Shown in pieces: positions 21,700 through 32,870 of a DNA stretch of 64,000 nt (its first letter is position 1; each line of letters starts with the position of its first letter). The notes under the pieces were generated by a model. The model ran no database searches. It was given only the letters and a program-made list of their open reading frames with translations, and was not told the DNA's origin. The stretch is from assembly GCA_023515745.1 (NCBI GenBank), contig JALECJ010000255.1, forward strand, positions 444,001 to 508,000, given 5' to 3'. The stretch is from Amoeboaphelidium protococcarum. Taxonomy: Eukaryota > Aphelidiomycota > Aphelidea. A program made the translations under genes and the position numbers.

Positions 21700-22725
21700 A
21701 TGATTTTCAGTCATGTTTCCTTCTCTTCTTCGCGCAGAAAATCGGTTTACAATTAAGGAACCCTCTACGCCGTAATGCCAAATGTTATCAGAATGTGTAT
21801 GGATTTTATGGACAAGTTTGTTCGATATCTTGGTCCCATCTTGATTGTTTTTGCATGTGTTTTAATTGGTATTTCTGTATGCTGCTTTTATGCTATTCTA
21901 TTGCCTCTCTAGATCTAAAATAGTTCCAAGACTACATTATCATCACTTTATAATCTGTGTCATATAATTTTCAGTGGATACATCGTGATCATGGTGTTCT
22001 TCAACTACTTTTGTGCCATATTTACCGACCCCGGAACTCCTGCACTGTAGAGTGAAGCTCTCATGTCACAGACCGAGTAATCCACGGTGTCTTAGAGGAA
22101 AGTGTGTAGAAAATGTGATCGCCTGAAGCCAGAACGCGCTCACCATTGCTCAGTATGCGGGTGTTGTCGTATGAAAATGTGTCATCATTGTCCATGGATT
22201 AATAATTGTGTCGGGCTGTAGAATCATCGGTATTTTTATCTGTTTATGGTGTATTTGTGGGTGGGAACCATATACTTTTTGTTTTGGATCTGGAGACCGT
22301 TTATGGATGTAATAAGTGGATCTAATTTGGAGATTTACGGCTACCACAACGTGAAATGGATAGTTTTGTGTTTTATGCTCGCTGCTACATTAATGTTCGC
22401 TCTAGGTGGTTTTGTTGCTTGGACTTCATATCTTGTACTTAGCAATTAGACCACGATTGAATTCTACAACAACACATATGAACATGAGGCTGCCAAGTCG
22501 CGAGGCTAATCATATAGAAATCCTTATGACTGCGGTAGATGGATGAATTTGCGCCTTTTCTTCAGTGTTGGCTCTCGGTACAAGTGGTGGCACGCGTTTC
22601 TTCCTGTTAGAGTTCGCGCTTATAGTGATGGTTATTCTTATCTCAAAGAATCTCAGTTTGTATAGAGTCAACTCGTAGACTTGCAGGATTTCGATCTCTA
22701 TTCTTATAATGCCAAGTTTTAATGA
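21700..22725 (+). CDS. DHHC-family protein S-acyltransferase with a CHHC active site
   Basis: A single exon gives 341 aa. Four transmembrane segments are visible: [47 protein letters not shown] and [20 protein letters not shown]. The Cys-rich domain between TM2 and TM3 has the full spacing [15 protein letters not shown]...[18 protein letters not shown]. The usual Asp of DHHC is Cys161 here; His162, His163 and the acyl-accepting Cys164 remain. TDPG follows TM2, as in the family. ATGs at 21700 and 21775 are both possible starts. The protein should palmitoylate membrane proteins. Confidence 0.9.
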
Positions 22726-22913
22726 TACGGTCTTGTTTATGATTAATAAATAGAAGAAAGCTCTAGTAATAAAGTGACTTTTAATGTTGTTTTAGAGTCC
22801 ACGGTAGTCACAGGCGATGGCGAAACGACAGTGTTTCCATGACAAACATCTGCTCTTCTTTTTATAAATCACCCCGCAGATCTAGATTATAGAAGCACAT
22901 ATAATCAATCAAC

Positions 22914-24373
22914 ATGGGATAGGTCCAGAGTAGGCAAGAATAGCCAGCGAGTGGGCCATCCAGCACTTAACAGTCCACGGAAGATATGGTTGTATCTTCC
23001 GCTTTTGTGAATAGAAGAGATTAAGTAGAGTTTCAAGTCGCCACTGAAATTTATCAAGTTGATAGGGAGTTGCGAGATTTTCCTGAACATCTACTTAATC
23101 AGTACACTAAATTTATAAATCTTAACAAGAATAGTAAGTATATGACTAATGATGATATAACTTGATACACCCCTGTTTGCATGTAGAACTTCAATCCTTG
23201 CCTGATACGCTTGTGAAGTGTCGAAAGTTGAAACGATTGAGTGTGAGCTCGAACAACATCACGGATATTCCAGAATGGATTTCCTATCTACAGATGCTGG
23301 AATTTTTTGATGTCACGCATAATCCGATTAAAGGTTTGCCTAGTAGTATCGGTTAGCTGTAGAATCTGACTTCTCTTGGTTTGTCGAATTGTGGACTTGA
23401 TGAGATTCCCACATGTGTTTATAGTTTGTAATAGTTGGAGAAACTTGGCCTCTTTTCGAATAAAATTAAATCTATATCATCGGATATTAGCAATTTAAGG
23501 TAGTTGGTTAAATTAGATTTAAGTCATAATGAACTCTCAAGTTTACCTGAAGAATTTGGTGCATTATACAGATTGCAGTGGCTGAATTTGAGCTACAACA
23601 AACTGAGAGAGCTACCATAAAGTTTCAGTCGCCTCACAAACATGATAGATCTAGGACTCTGTTGCAATGAATTAGCATCTCTGCCTGATCTGTCCAAGCT
23701 CCAATTGCTCAAAGTTTTGCCCGTCTACAATAATCAGTTGACTTGTATTGGCTCTTGGTTACCGAAGCTTGCGAGTTTACAAAAATTTGACGCGTCCAAC
23801 AATCAGCTGGTGAACGCGGACGAGGTGTTTCATCTCCCCAATGTCAACTATATCAATCTGAAGAAGAATAGAATATAAGCAATGAGTCTTCCCGTATCCT
23901 TCATATAGAATCTAGAGAAGAGCTTGCAATTTTTGGACTTGTCGAGTAATAGACTGCGATACTTGCCATTCAATCTGAAAAGAGTGGAATCAATCAAAAG
24001 TTTTAGATTTGGTCCATAACAAGATTGCGGCCAAGAACGTGGTAAAATTATGAGTCTAAGATTGCTGTGTTCGGATTCTTTAATAAAGTAGCTGCCGTTT
24101 GATAATTGGTAACTGCTTCTCAACTACCTACCGTATGAAGTTTAGCGAGATATCGAGTGTCATGCGTAAGTGTGCACTGTGTGCGAACGGCCTTTCATCA
24201 ACAACTAGAATGAATTACGAGAGACGCTGAGTTTCGCTGGCGAAATGGACGTGCAATTTGGTGAGGCTCTATGCTCTGCCACTTGTAAAGACAGCTTTTA
24301 ACAAACGCTGAACTCTAGCTCCAACTCGAGTCCAATATTAAACCTGCTCTCCTACGTGTGGTCGCGAACTTGA
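22914..24373 (+). CDS. Leucine-rich repeat protein
   Basis: Exons 22914-23133 and 23187-24373 (53-bp intron, phase 1) give 468 aa. Residues ~70-330 hold about eleven typical 23-residue LRRs, such as [36 protein letters not shown] and [18 protein letters not shown]. This is the Shoc2/Ras-suppressor style. The C-terminal region has several Cys residues (CTVCERPF, then CSATCKDSF), which could bind zinc. The N-terminus MGQVQ begins with Gly, a possible myristoylation signal. The protein is probably a scaffold; the specific partner is unknown. Confidence 0.8.
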
Positions 24374-24602
24374 ACAAGTTACGTGCTGAATGATGATGTC
24401 AAAATTGAAATAGAAAATATAGATTCAATTATGCGTATATGTAGTTGTAAATCACGATTAAACTTTATAATGAACAACTTGAAATATAAGGCCAACCACC
24501 TGAACAGCTGTCCTTTGCTAATATTACTGCCCTTATTCCAGATAACTTGGAATCCAATATTGAAAACTATACGCGTGTTCAATACACAGAAGCAATTGCA
24601 TA

Positions 24603-25481
24603 TCATCTAGAGCCCATTCTAAGCTTTGAAGCAAACATTCGATTCTACCAATTACCGTATCTTTTAGCTAAACTATCGATTTCTTTCTTGATTATGTCCA
24701 AATAGTTGTTATACACTCCGTATTTTTCAACTACTGCTGATACAGCATTTATCACTATAGGCCACATTTCAATCAAAAACTATAACAGCTCCTCTCTGTT
24801 GGTATTAAAAACCAAACTCTATCCACTCACGCAATAATAGTGGGCAATAAGAGCCAAAAGTTCTTAAACCAGATGAATAGCTTCAGTTCGTGAGAAGCAC
24901 CTGTTCCTCCTTTAGATTAATTCCAGTATTTCAAAAGGTTTAGTTTAAAGTTGACTAAAGCCTAGCACGGACAATCTGATCAGGATGGCAGAGTAGGATG
25001 AAATTACAGCTTTCTTCTAATGTTCATTAGACTTCTTTAACTACTGGGTGAGGGTACTTGAAAGCTCTGACCAAAATATCTGCGCAGAATTGCGGCCACT
25101 TGCAATGCCGTACCCATTTTCTAAAACATTCAATAATTATAATCGCTCTCGCTCGTAAACGAAATCATCCCGGCTTAGCAACTCTCCAATTACTGATAGA
25201 GGCAATTTAGGAAGTAGACCAGTAAGATCTGTAAAGTTTACATAACATTTAATATCGTGAGATGGTGTCTCTTTAAATGCGAGCCAATACTCATACAAGA
25301 AATCAACCTTACTAGGCTGATCTTGGAATACTTTACTTAGCTCTATGGTTCTAAAATCCTTTATGTACTCGAAGAATAGTACTTTAGACAGCAGACAGCC
25401 ATTTTTGACGCGTAACAGTAAAGCCATCAGTTATAAATCCACAGGATAGGCACGAGCCCGAAGTTGCTTTAATTCCATCAT
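24603..25481 (-). CDS. Hypothetical helical protein, BACK-like segment
   Basis: An open frame of 292 codons starts at a Met-Met pair (25481) and ends at TGA 24603. I do not recognise it firmly. The segment LPKLPLSVIGELLSRDDFVY resembles a BACK-domain helix pair, and the rest is helical with no membrane segment. The frame stays open upstream of this ATG to about 25560. A separate piece near 25590-25720 reads MRSDDSTIVLCILAL, then PCYEFRCDKCKNNL with a Cys pair. It may be an upstream exon, but I could not place the splice sites with confidence. Confidence 0.45.
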
Positions 25482-25808
25482 AGCCACACGGTGAAGTAAA
25501 CTGCAATAAAATACGCGCCAAGATCTACTTATGTCTACTTGACGTTATCTCTTGTGGAGACCAATCATATCAGATTGGGATTAAAAATGATAATTGATTT
25601 CGGCAAAGAGACGTTCAAATTATTTTTACATTTATCACATCTAAACTCATAGCATGGTGTGTAAGGCTGGAATATTATGTATTTTAGCGCTAAGATGCAT
25701 AAAACAATTGTGGAGTCGTCAGATCTCATTAGACGAGATTTGCTAGTATATCGCGCAGTAAATTAATGACATTGAATCGCTCAGTAAGAACAGAAGTAAA
25801 GTTTATTT

Positions 25809-26336
25809 TCATTAATCATCTTCATCGTCTGAGCTCAAGTCTGACTCTAAATCAGAGTCATTACCATCTGCTGCTTCAAGAGACAGACCCGCGACACCTT
25901 CCAGTCCATCTCTCTCGAGTCGGCGGAGATAAGTCCGCTTCTTTCGCTCTGGTAAATTAGAGGATAGGCAAAGTTCTTTCAATTTCTCAACCTCTTTATC
26001 CGTGTCAATCTGTGATAAATCTTCGACAATCTCCTTGCTCTGTAAACACTTGGCGCACACATCCTTCTTTTATGCGCATGCCTGACACAATACATGATAA
26101 GCTTCTTTCACGGATTTCTCGTCACAATCTGGACACTTCTTCGCCTAAGTCAGCGGCTTGTACTTTCGATACGTTTTCCGCCATTGGATGATATCAAAGC
26201 ATCGCTAGCAGAGACCATTAACAGGCATCGATAGAATCTTTTTGGTCAGTTTAGAATTCTTATTATGCTTAAATGCAGTTACATTCTTGTATTTCTATGC
26301 TCCCTTTTTGTTATCACCTTTACGCGTTGTGGTCAT
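25809..26336 (-). CDS. C9orf85-like zinc-binding protein (DUF2039)
   Basis: A single exon gives 175 aa. The N-terminal ~105 residues match the conserved C9orf85 family: KYKNVTAFKHNKNSK, GLCQRCFDIIQWR, YRKYKPLTQAKKCPDC, SVKEAYHVLCQACA and CAKCLQ. Four CxxC-type pairs probably bind zinc. The C-terminal part is acidic (DSDLESDLSSDDEDD). The molecular role of the family is not known to me. Many of the conserved Gln positions are TAA or TAG. It is divergent from IMP4 with a 100-bp shared promoter region. Confidence 0.85.
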
Positions 26337-26435
26337 ATTTCAATCACTTTGCACAGGTTTATCAGTCTTTCACTCTGCTCTCTCTTCTACTGACTGATAA
26401 GCAAAAGAAGAAAACTGATCAAACAATTAACAGAA

Positions 26436-27357
26436 ATGGTAAGATTCGTTATGGTACGATAACTATAGCTCTAATATTTAATATTACTATGTGTAGATTA
26501 GACGATAAAATAGATTGCGGAAAGAGTATCTGTATAAGAAGAGCAAAGAGACTTAGGAGCAGTAGATTTATGAGCGCAAGTAAAAGTTGAAGGCCGCGCT
26601 GGAGGGTACCCAACCTCTTCCATCCGAGATGAAGAGTAGCGTTGGAGACATTCGTAAAGACTTGCCGTATGACGAAGCTCAGTCTGCTCCAACTACGCAC
26701 ATGGATGATGAATATGCGTATGCTGGTGTATCTGATCCAAAGATTTTGATTACCACTTCACGCGATCCTAGCTCTAAATTGTTGTAGTTTGCCAAAGAGA
26801 TGCGTCTTGTATTTCCCAACTCATAGCGAATCAACAGAGGTAATTACGTTATAAAGGATGTTGTCGCGTCATGTCGCGCTAATGAAGTCACTGATCTGGT
26901 GATACTTCATGAGCATCGTGGACAACCTGATGGTATGATTGTATGTCACTTTCCGTATGGACCAACTGCTTACTTCACCCTGCACAATGTGGTGATGCGT
27001 CATGATATAGAAGATCAAGGTACTGTAAGTGAAGCGTATCCTCATCTGATATTTCATAATTTTACAACCAAGCTGGGAGAGCGTATCAAGAGTATCCTCA
27101 AGTACTTGTTCCCTGTGCCTAAACCTGATACTAAACGCGTCATGACATTATCTAACGATTCAGACTACATCTCATTCAGACACCACGTCTACTAGAAATT
27201 GTCTGGTTCTAAAGAAGTTGAGCTGGCAGAATGTGGACCGAGATTTGAAATGCGGCCGTACAAGATTTAGTTGGGCACAGTTGATATTGCTGAGGCTGAC
27301 AACGAATGGGTCCTTCGCTCATACATGAACACCACCAAGAAACGTAATCAGCTGTGA
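26436..27357 (+). CDS. IMP4: U3 snoRNP protein IMP4 (first exon is only the ATG)
   Basis: IMP4 is a Brix-domain protein that helps U3 snoRNA pair with pre-18S rRNA. The model has exon 1 as the three bases ATG (26436-26438), a 58-bp intron with a GTAAGA donor and GTGTAG acceptor, and exon 2 at 26497-27357. The result is 287 aa beginning [14 protein letters not shown], the IMP4 N-terminus. Brix motifs follow: [52 protein letters not shown] and the C-terminal [13 protein letters not shown]. The unspliced frame has no ATG before this block, which supports the one-codon exon. Confidence 0.9.
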
Positions 27358-27417
27358 TATGTCTTAAACGACTTTATAAAGCGAATAAAAACTATATTAT
27401 AGATTGTCATTTGCATC

Positions 27418-28344
27418 TCAAATATCAATAATCGTGTGCAAGGGATAATGATCGCTGGGACATGGATGATCATCAAATTCTGATAATACTGTCGAGTGTG
27501 CTTGAATGTCAGTTTTGAATATTGTTGTGACACCCTGCACCTCAACCTTTTCAATTAAAAAGATGTGATCAATCTGTCCTTTTGCCTCTTTCACAGTTGC
27601 CAAAAGATTACCATCTGGATCGTATGTGTCGCGATTAGTATTTAGCAATCGACGCATATGAACTTATCCATCCACTAGCTGTCCGAGTTGTGAATAAATT
27701 TTAGAGCCAAAGCCAATATTAAAATCGCCGCAGAGGAGAATAGTATAATCAGAGGCTTTCACTTATTTACCATCTAAATCAATGTAAGACGCAATCTTTT
27801 AGGTGATGTCGTGACTTATGAAGTGACTGATTTCCCGTAACTGTTACAACTTATTAGCCTCGTTATCGGGATCAAGGTGGGTATTTATAACTACTATTCG
27901 CTAAGTTGTATCTTTTTACAGCTATAGACAGGCAGCTCTTACGCCCTTTTTGGAGGAAGATTATGATACGGTGAATTAGCGCGCCAATGACCATTCCAAC
28001 TTAAATTTGCTCCTATCAAACCCAATCACCAGTCCTCCGTACCCGTTCCAGTAATGCAGAGCTGAGTTTAGCAAGTTATTCAGAAATGAAGGACCTGCTG
28101 TATAAGAATCGGAGATTATGTCAGGACTTAGTGTATATTTAGACTTGAAAGCGTCCACTAAAACGTGCTATTCCGGTCCCCAAGACTCTTAGAGTGCAAA
28201 AATATCATGGCGCTGTAAGATGCTCACAATCTATGACATTCGAGTGTCTGTTGCGAACTCTTTGTTACTATACGTTGGATACTTGACTTTGTTAATGAGC
28301 ACCGGAGGCACCATGAAGATATTCCACTGCAAGATAGAAATCAT
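27418..28344 (-). CDS. Endonuclease/exonuclease/phosphatase-fold enzyme, sphingomyelinase-like
   Basis: A single exon gives 308 aa. EEP-fold landmarks in order: LQWNIF near the start, FALQESWGPE (catalytic Glu), GYGGLVIG, VVINTHLDPDNE, ILLCGDFNIG, QIDHIFL and the C-terminal SDHYPL His. HLDxxNE and QIDHIF are more like neutral sphingomyelinase C proteins than DNase I or inositol phosphatases. No transmembrane segment or signal peptide is evident, so a cytosolic or peripheral phospholipase C-like hydrolase is likely. The substrate remains unproven. Confidence 0.78.
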
Positions 28345-28422
28345 TTTTTTTACTGGCAAGTGAAGAGAAAGTGAACGAATGAAAGAGTGATAGGTATAAT
28401 TAATTTAGTGTCTATTCAAAAT

Positions 28423-29610
28423 TCATTTAGTTGCGACATCTTAAATATGGGTGTGATCTTCAATAGATTCATAATGATAATATAGCAGATCGTAGGCTTC
28501 GAATTCATAATGGATACGATCCTTCTTAGTGAAAGTATCAATCTTGGCGCCTAGAGTCTGCTCGTTATACTTCCCATATCCAGTGGAATCCAGGCGATCA
28601 CTGAACAAAGTCACAGTGAATGATGCCGGTCTGAAAATCTGAATCACCTTTTGTACAATATCTTCGTACGTGACACCATTCCTCTAAGGGATATAATTAG
28701 TCTCAAATGATGCAAATGAACAATGCTTTTCAGGAGTTACGTGCACATCAAAATACGCTTCATCCATTATGCCATTACAAGAGTATCCACAGGGATCAAA
28801 CAGATGATCGTCCACTAACAACTGATGATCCTTCTACTACTATTCATCGCCACTCTACTACTCACCAAAAACTTGACTCAATAACTCGGATGCTACCAGA
28901 GAACCATCAGCGCGACGCGCACTAGGAGGATAGAAGAGCTGTCTGGCATCATCACTCAGACCAGTCATCAGAATTTCCAGAGTGCGATCGGCAACCGGGC
29001 CAACTTTCCCGACCGGCGATACGGAGCGCGACGACGGCTGAGATGATGACGGTGATAAGCCGATTAATGCAGCACCGCTCTGCGTCAAACAGCCTGGCAG
29101 TTCCCACACAAAACAGTACCAATGATGCTAGGCGTTAGTCTTACCAACTACATACGCCGCTCCACCGACAAAGTGATTCTCCAAACAGTGCACCTCATCA
29201 GTCCAGGAGCAATGTGGTGGTGGTTAATTCTCAGGGAACATGAAATTCTTGCGGCTATAAAATACGTACGACACGGTGCTCAAGCCACAAAATTTCTTTG
29301 CATATTCTAGCAAAAGATCGAGACACAGCAGTAAAGTCGTAGTACCGCACGTTTTTATAATAATCTTGCGATCAAACACGAATAGGGATGATTCGCTGAG
29401 TAGATATGCATCCACGTACTCGTTAGATACATGGGATAGTATTTCGCACTACACCAATTTTAATAGTGTAATCCAATCCTCTTTACAAATAGATCTGAGC
29501 GATTGCGTATCATCAGCGCCACCATCGAACCACACTTCGAGCAGCTTTTCCGCACCCTCGAATCCAGCGGGCAGCTCCTAAACAGCAGTAATTTGACACA
29601 GATTTGGCAT
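28423..29610 (-). CDS. SPE2: S-adenosylmethionine decarboxylase proenzyme
   Basis: A single exon gives 395 aa. The enzyme supplies decarboxylated AdoMet for spermidine synthesis. The N-terminal [13 protein letters not shown] is the family signature. The processing site lies in [11 protein letters not shown], with cleavage expected between Glu73 and Ser74, which becomes the pyruvoyl group. [11 protein letters not shown]-like [21 protein letters not shown] and AAYVVG follow. The C-terminal part has [19 protein letters not shown]. An insert rich in Ser, Pro and Gly ([17 protein letters not shown]) interrupts the middle. Divergent from CTU2. Confidence 0.93.
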
Positions 29611-29856
29611 CAATCGACAAAATGTGATATGCAATATCTATCCACGGTGATTCCAAAATCAGAGTAAAAAAACGTTGAAAATTTTCAGTTCATCAAAGAA
29701 TCAACAACGAGACTGCGCGTTCACAGGAGAGTGTTGTTTCCTCTGCATTTCCTTTACAGCCGACCTGAGAGGTGCCGACCTGTGGGGGAACGAGCGAGAA
29801 AATCTGAAGAAGAATTACAGATCAACTTCATCTATTAACCGTACAATTCCCATATA

Positions 29857-31026
29857 ATGGTGGAAGAGCTACAATAGATTGAAGATCTTCATCTGGATCC
29901 TCATTTGAAGGCGAAAATTGGTTTAAATTAAAATGATGACTCATAGACAGGATAAAGATAGCTGAAATGCGTAAAGTGTAAAACTGCAGATGGTATTCAC
30001 AAGATTAAGCATGATTTCTGGTGCTAGGATTGCGTGATATCAAACGCGAGGATAAAGTACAAATCTAATATGCAGCTGTTTAGAGGTATCGACAGTCTGA
30101 TAAGTATTGCTGTGGTATTTTATGGTGACTTGTAATCTTCGCTGCTTGTCCATCTGCTATGTGAACACTTTAGCAGATTGCATTCTCAGTCATAGAAACG
30201 GTTTATTGAAAAGATGCTGCTGATGTACGTTTATAATGGTTATAGGGATTCAAGCGCGATGGATGCATCTACAGTTTAAGAATATTTTAAGTCTATTTAA
30301 TTGAAATACTCGAATATCAACATCGTAAGTCGTGTCATTTAGATGGAATCGCAGTCGCAGCATCATGGTAATTTGAGCACTGATATTTTAGATTTGGCGT
30401 CTTCTCCCACTGGAACTTAAGATTTGGAAGATAATTTTAAGTACAGAATCCATCTCAGGGAGTGCAATGTTAATGATATCCAATTTTTATGTTATCCTGA
30501 CACTGCTGATATATTGGCTTAAAAAGTCATCTCTTTAGTCGCGAAAGGCTGTGCAGATTAGATTCCATTCAATACGCGTCATAACATCACCGTTCCTCTT
30601 TATAATAAAGATAATGGTGATTATGATGCTTAGGACTCGAATGCGGAGTCTAAATAGCTTTGCATTCTTCGTCCTATATGTGACACGGTGTAGAATGAAG
30701 TTGAGATTTGCTGCAGAATATAGAATCTACCCGCTATTGTAAAGCCAAGCCCAATTCCTCAGTCATTTGAACTGATGAGTATCGATCAGTTGGTGGATCA
30801 GTTCATAAGTGGCCTCAGTTCTGAATTTGTTTCCACAGTTCCAACTATAATAAGATCGTCTAAAAAACTTCATTCAAAGGGCAATGGGCGGATGTGCGAC
30901 TTTTGTTCACTTCCTGCAGTGTATTTCGTTGAAGATTAATCATCATCTGATCAAGTTTGTGATGGGTGCCGGGTGGCTTTGAAAGATTGCCATATTGATA
31001 GGTCCATCTTTGATAAACTTTCATGA
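29857..31026 (+). CDS. CTU2: Cytoplasmic tRNA 2-thiolation protein 2
   Basis: A single exon gives 389 aa. CTU2/Ncs2 works with Ctu1 to thiolate U34 of tRNA-Lys, -Glu and -Gln. The N-terminal zinc-type motif CVKCKTADGIHKIKHDFWCQDC and the GIDSLISIAVVFYGDLQSSL segment match the family. In CTU2 this replaces the catalytic loop of CTU1. The C-terminal CDFCSLPAVYF/VCDGCR pair is the second Cys motif of Ncs2 proteins. Gln is written with TAA and TAG throughout. The end is TGA at 31024. Confidence 0.88.
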
Positions 31027-31065
31027 CAATCATACTTGATTAAATAGTTTTTTATTCATGCATTT

Positions 31066-32520
31066 TCACTGTTTCGTTACTTTCTATGAGAGATTGTAAG
31101 CATTATTGATACAATCAGGAATTCCAATTCCATCAAAGGATGCACCAGTGATGGACATTCTACCATTAAAGTTAGAGTCAACTGACTGTCTAATCTTTTA
31201 AACTTTATCTGAATGCCCAACGTGATACTACGGCATGCATTTATGGTAAATATGGCATTCCACAATGTCAGGCTGGATATCATCAATCTTGAACTTATCT
31301 CGCACAAATCTGAGAGCATAGTTGATAATGTCAGCAGGCTACGGACTATCGCCAAATGTGCCACTGAAATGCTACCCTCCAACCATCACGGTCATTACTG
31401 TACTATTTGCTGGCTGTCTATGAGGAAAAGGGAACGTGTCAATAATAACACCAGTGACAGGAAGTCCAGCATTGTATGGGAAGAGAACACCAATAGAAGG
31501 TTTAAGGGGAAGTTCTAACCTGTGTCGCCAAACTATATTCACAGGCGCAAACGCACAATACTCGATAGATTGCAATTGGTCGCGTAACACTTGATCCTAT
31601 ACTGACCCGAGTATATCAGCCAGAGCATAAGCAGGTAATGTGGAAATAACATGATCAAACTTCTAATAATATCCACATGACGTAGAGACGGCTACATGTT
31701 CCTAGTCAGCTTGTATAGAACTTACAGAGCAATTAGTCATTACGTCAATATTGTTTAGTGATTTCAGCTTATCCATTATCTTGGAAGGCAAAACACTCAT
31801 ACCATCATTGAATGTGAAGAAAGTTCCATTTTTTAACACTTTAAGCAGTGGAGCAATCTTTGATTATTATTACTGCTATAGCTATGGAGTAGATGAAGAT
31901 TTCACAAATTACTACAGAATCGATCCCAAAGCTACAGAGCCGTATTTTCTCTCCAAATCAACCATTTTCTTAAACTATGACACCATACTCCATCTAGATA
32001 TATCTCCACCGTACACACCATGTATGAAAGCACTCATTACATTATCCGCAATGTGAGTATTAAATCTGCGCGCAAAGAAATCTCTTATTGACTCGTCATC
32101 ATCTTGTTAATGGGGCCGTCTACGTTTAATGACATCATTAATAACACCAGGAATTATTGATCGCGTTAAAGGATTTAGTAAAACAGATATTGGGTTAGTG
32201 GGGACTCGCTGTATAGATCCATCATGATAAAGGTATTTGTTTTAATTAACTTCCGAGTCTTTGGGAATATAGATAAGTTCCTTGTCAGCATTGCAACAAT
32301 GCAGCAATCGAGCCACAGCGGTGACGTTTGCCTCTTTGGGGCTCATTGAGCGAGAACCCAACTCGAATAGATACCCATCTTTGCGTACACTCCTCAGCCA
32401 TCCACCAGTCCTACTCGACTTTTCAATAAGAGTAACTTTGATGTTTGGATTCTTAATAGCGAGAAATAGTGCACTTGACAGGCCAGAGATACCGCCACCA
32501 AGAATTGCGACGCGTTTCAT
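31066..32520 (-). CDS. HEM14: Protoporphyrinogen oxidase
   Basis: A single exon gives 484 aa. It oxidises protoporphyrinogen IX to protoporphyrin IX at the inner mitochondrial membrane with FAD. The N-terminal Rossmann motif VAILGGGISGLSSALFL is at residues 4-20, then IEKSSRTGGWLRS and FELGSRSM. The C-terminal MPQYHVGHSDKV followed by GRMSITGASFDGIGIPDCI is the classic PPOX ending. All codons were read through to TGA 31066-31068 with no internal TGA. The next haem gene upstream in the pathway, CPOX, lies about 4 kb away. Confidence 0.93.
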
Positions 32521-32870
32521 TGTTGCTAATCAGCTGGAGAGATGGAAGAAACGCCGCCGATAACAATGTCGCTGTGGTCAGCTACAGTAATGCTCTAAAC
32601 CAGTTCTCGTTAATTTTAAAATACTATCAGCTAATAATTGTAATCCAAAATGCGGATTACAACTGTAGAGAGAGTGCAAGGCTTCATTAATTGTTTTAAA
32701 ATAGAATAAAACTGTTCATACCATCCATAGAGGCCATGTGTATCCAGAAACGTGTGTTTAACAGTCGCATGATCGTGACGCCCAACGGTCCACCTTAAAG
32801 TTTTTTCTCGCCATCGCGCTGAAACGGCTCGATTGATTGATCTATAGATCGGATAAATATATTTAACACA
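32521..32870. other. Divergent intergenic region
   Basis: This is the shared promoter region of protoporphyrinogen oxidase (minus) and the class 3 lipase (plus). No gene or repeat seen. Confidence 0.5.

Noticed and set aside
25590-25720. Separate zinc-ribbon gene on the minus strand (CYEFRCDKC)
   Set aside because: The open piece is about 45 codons and ends at TGA without a convincing splice partner. It is mentioned only as a possible upstream exon.
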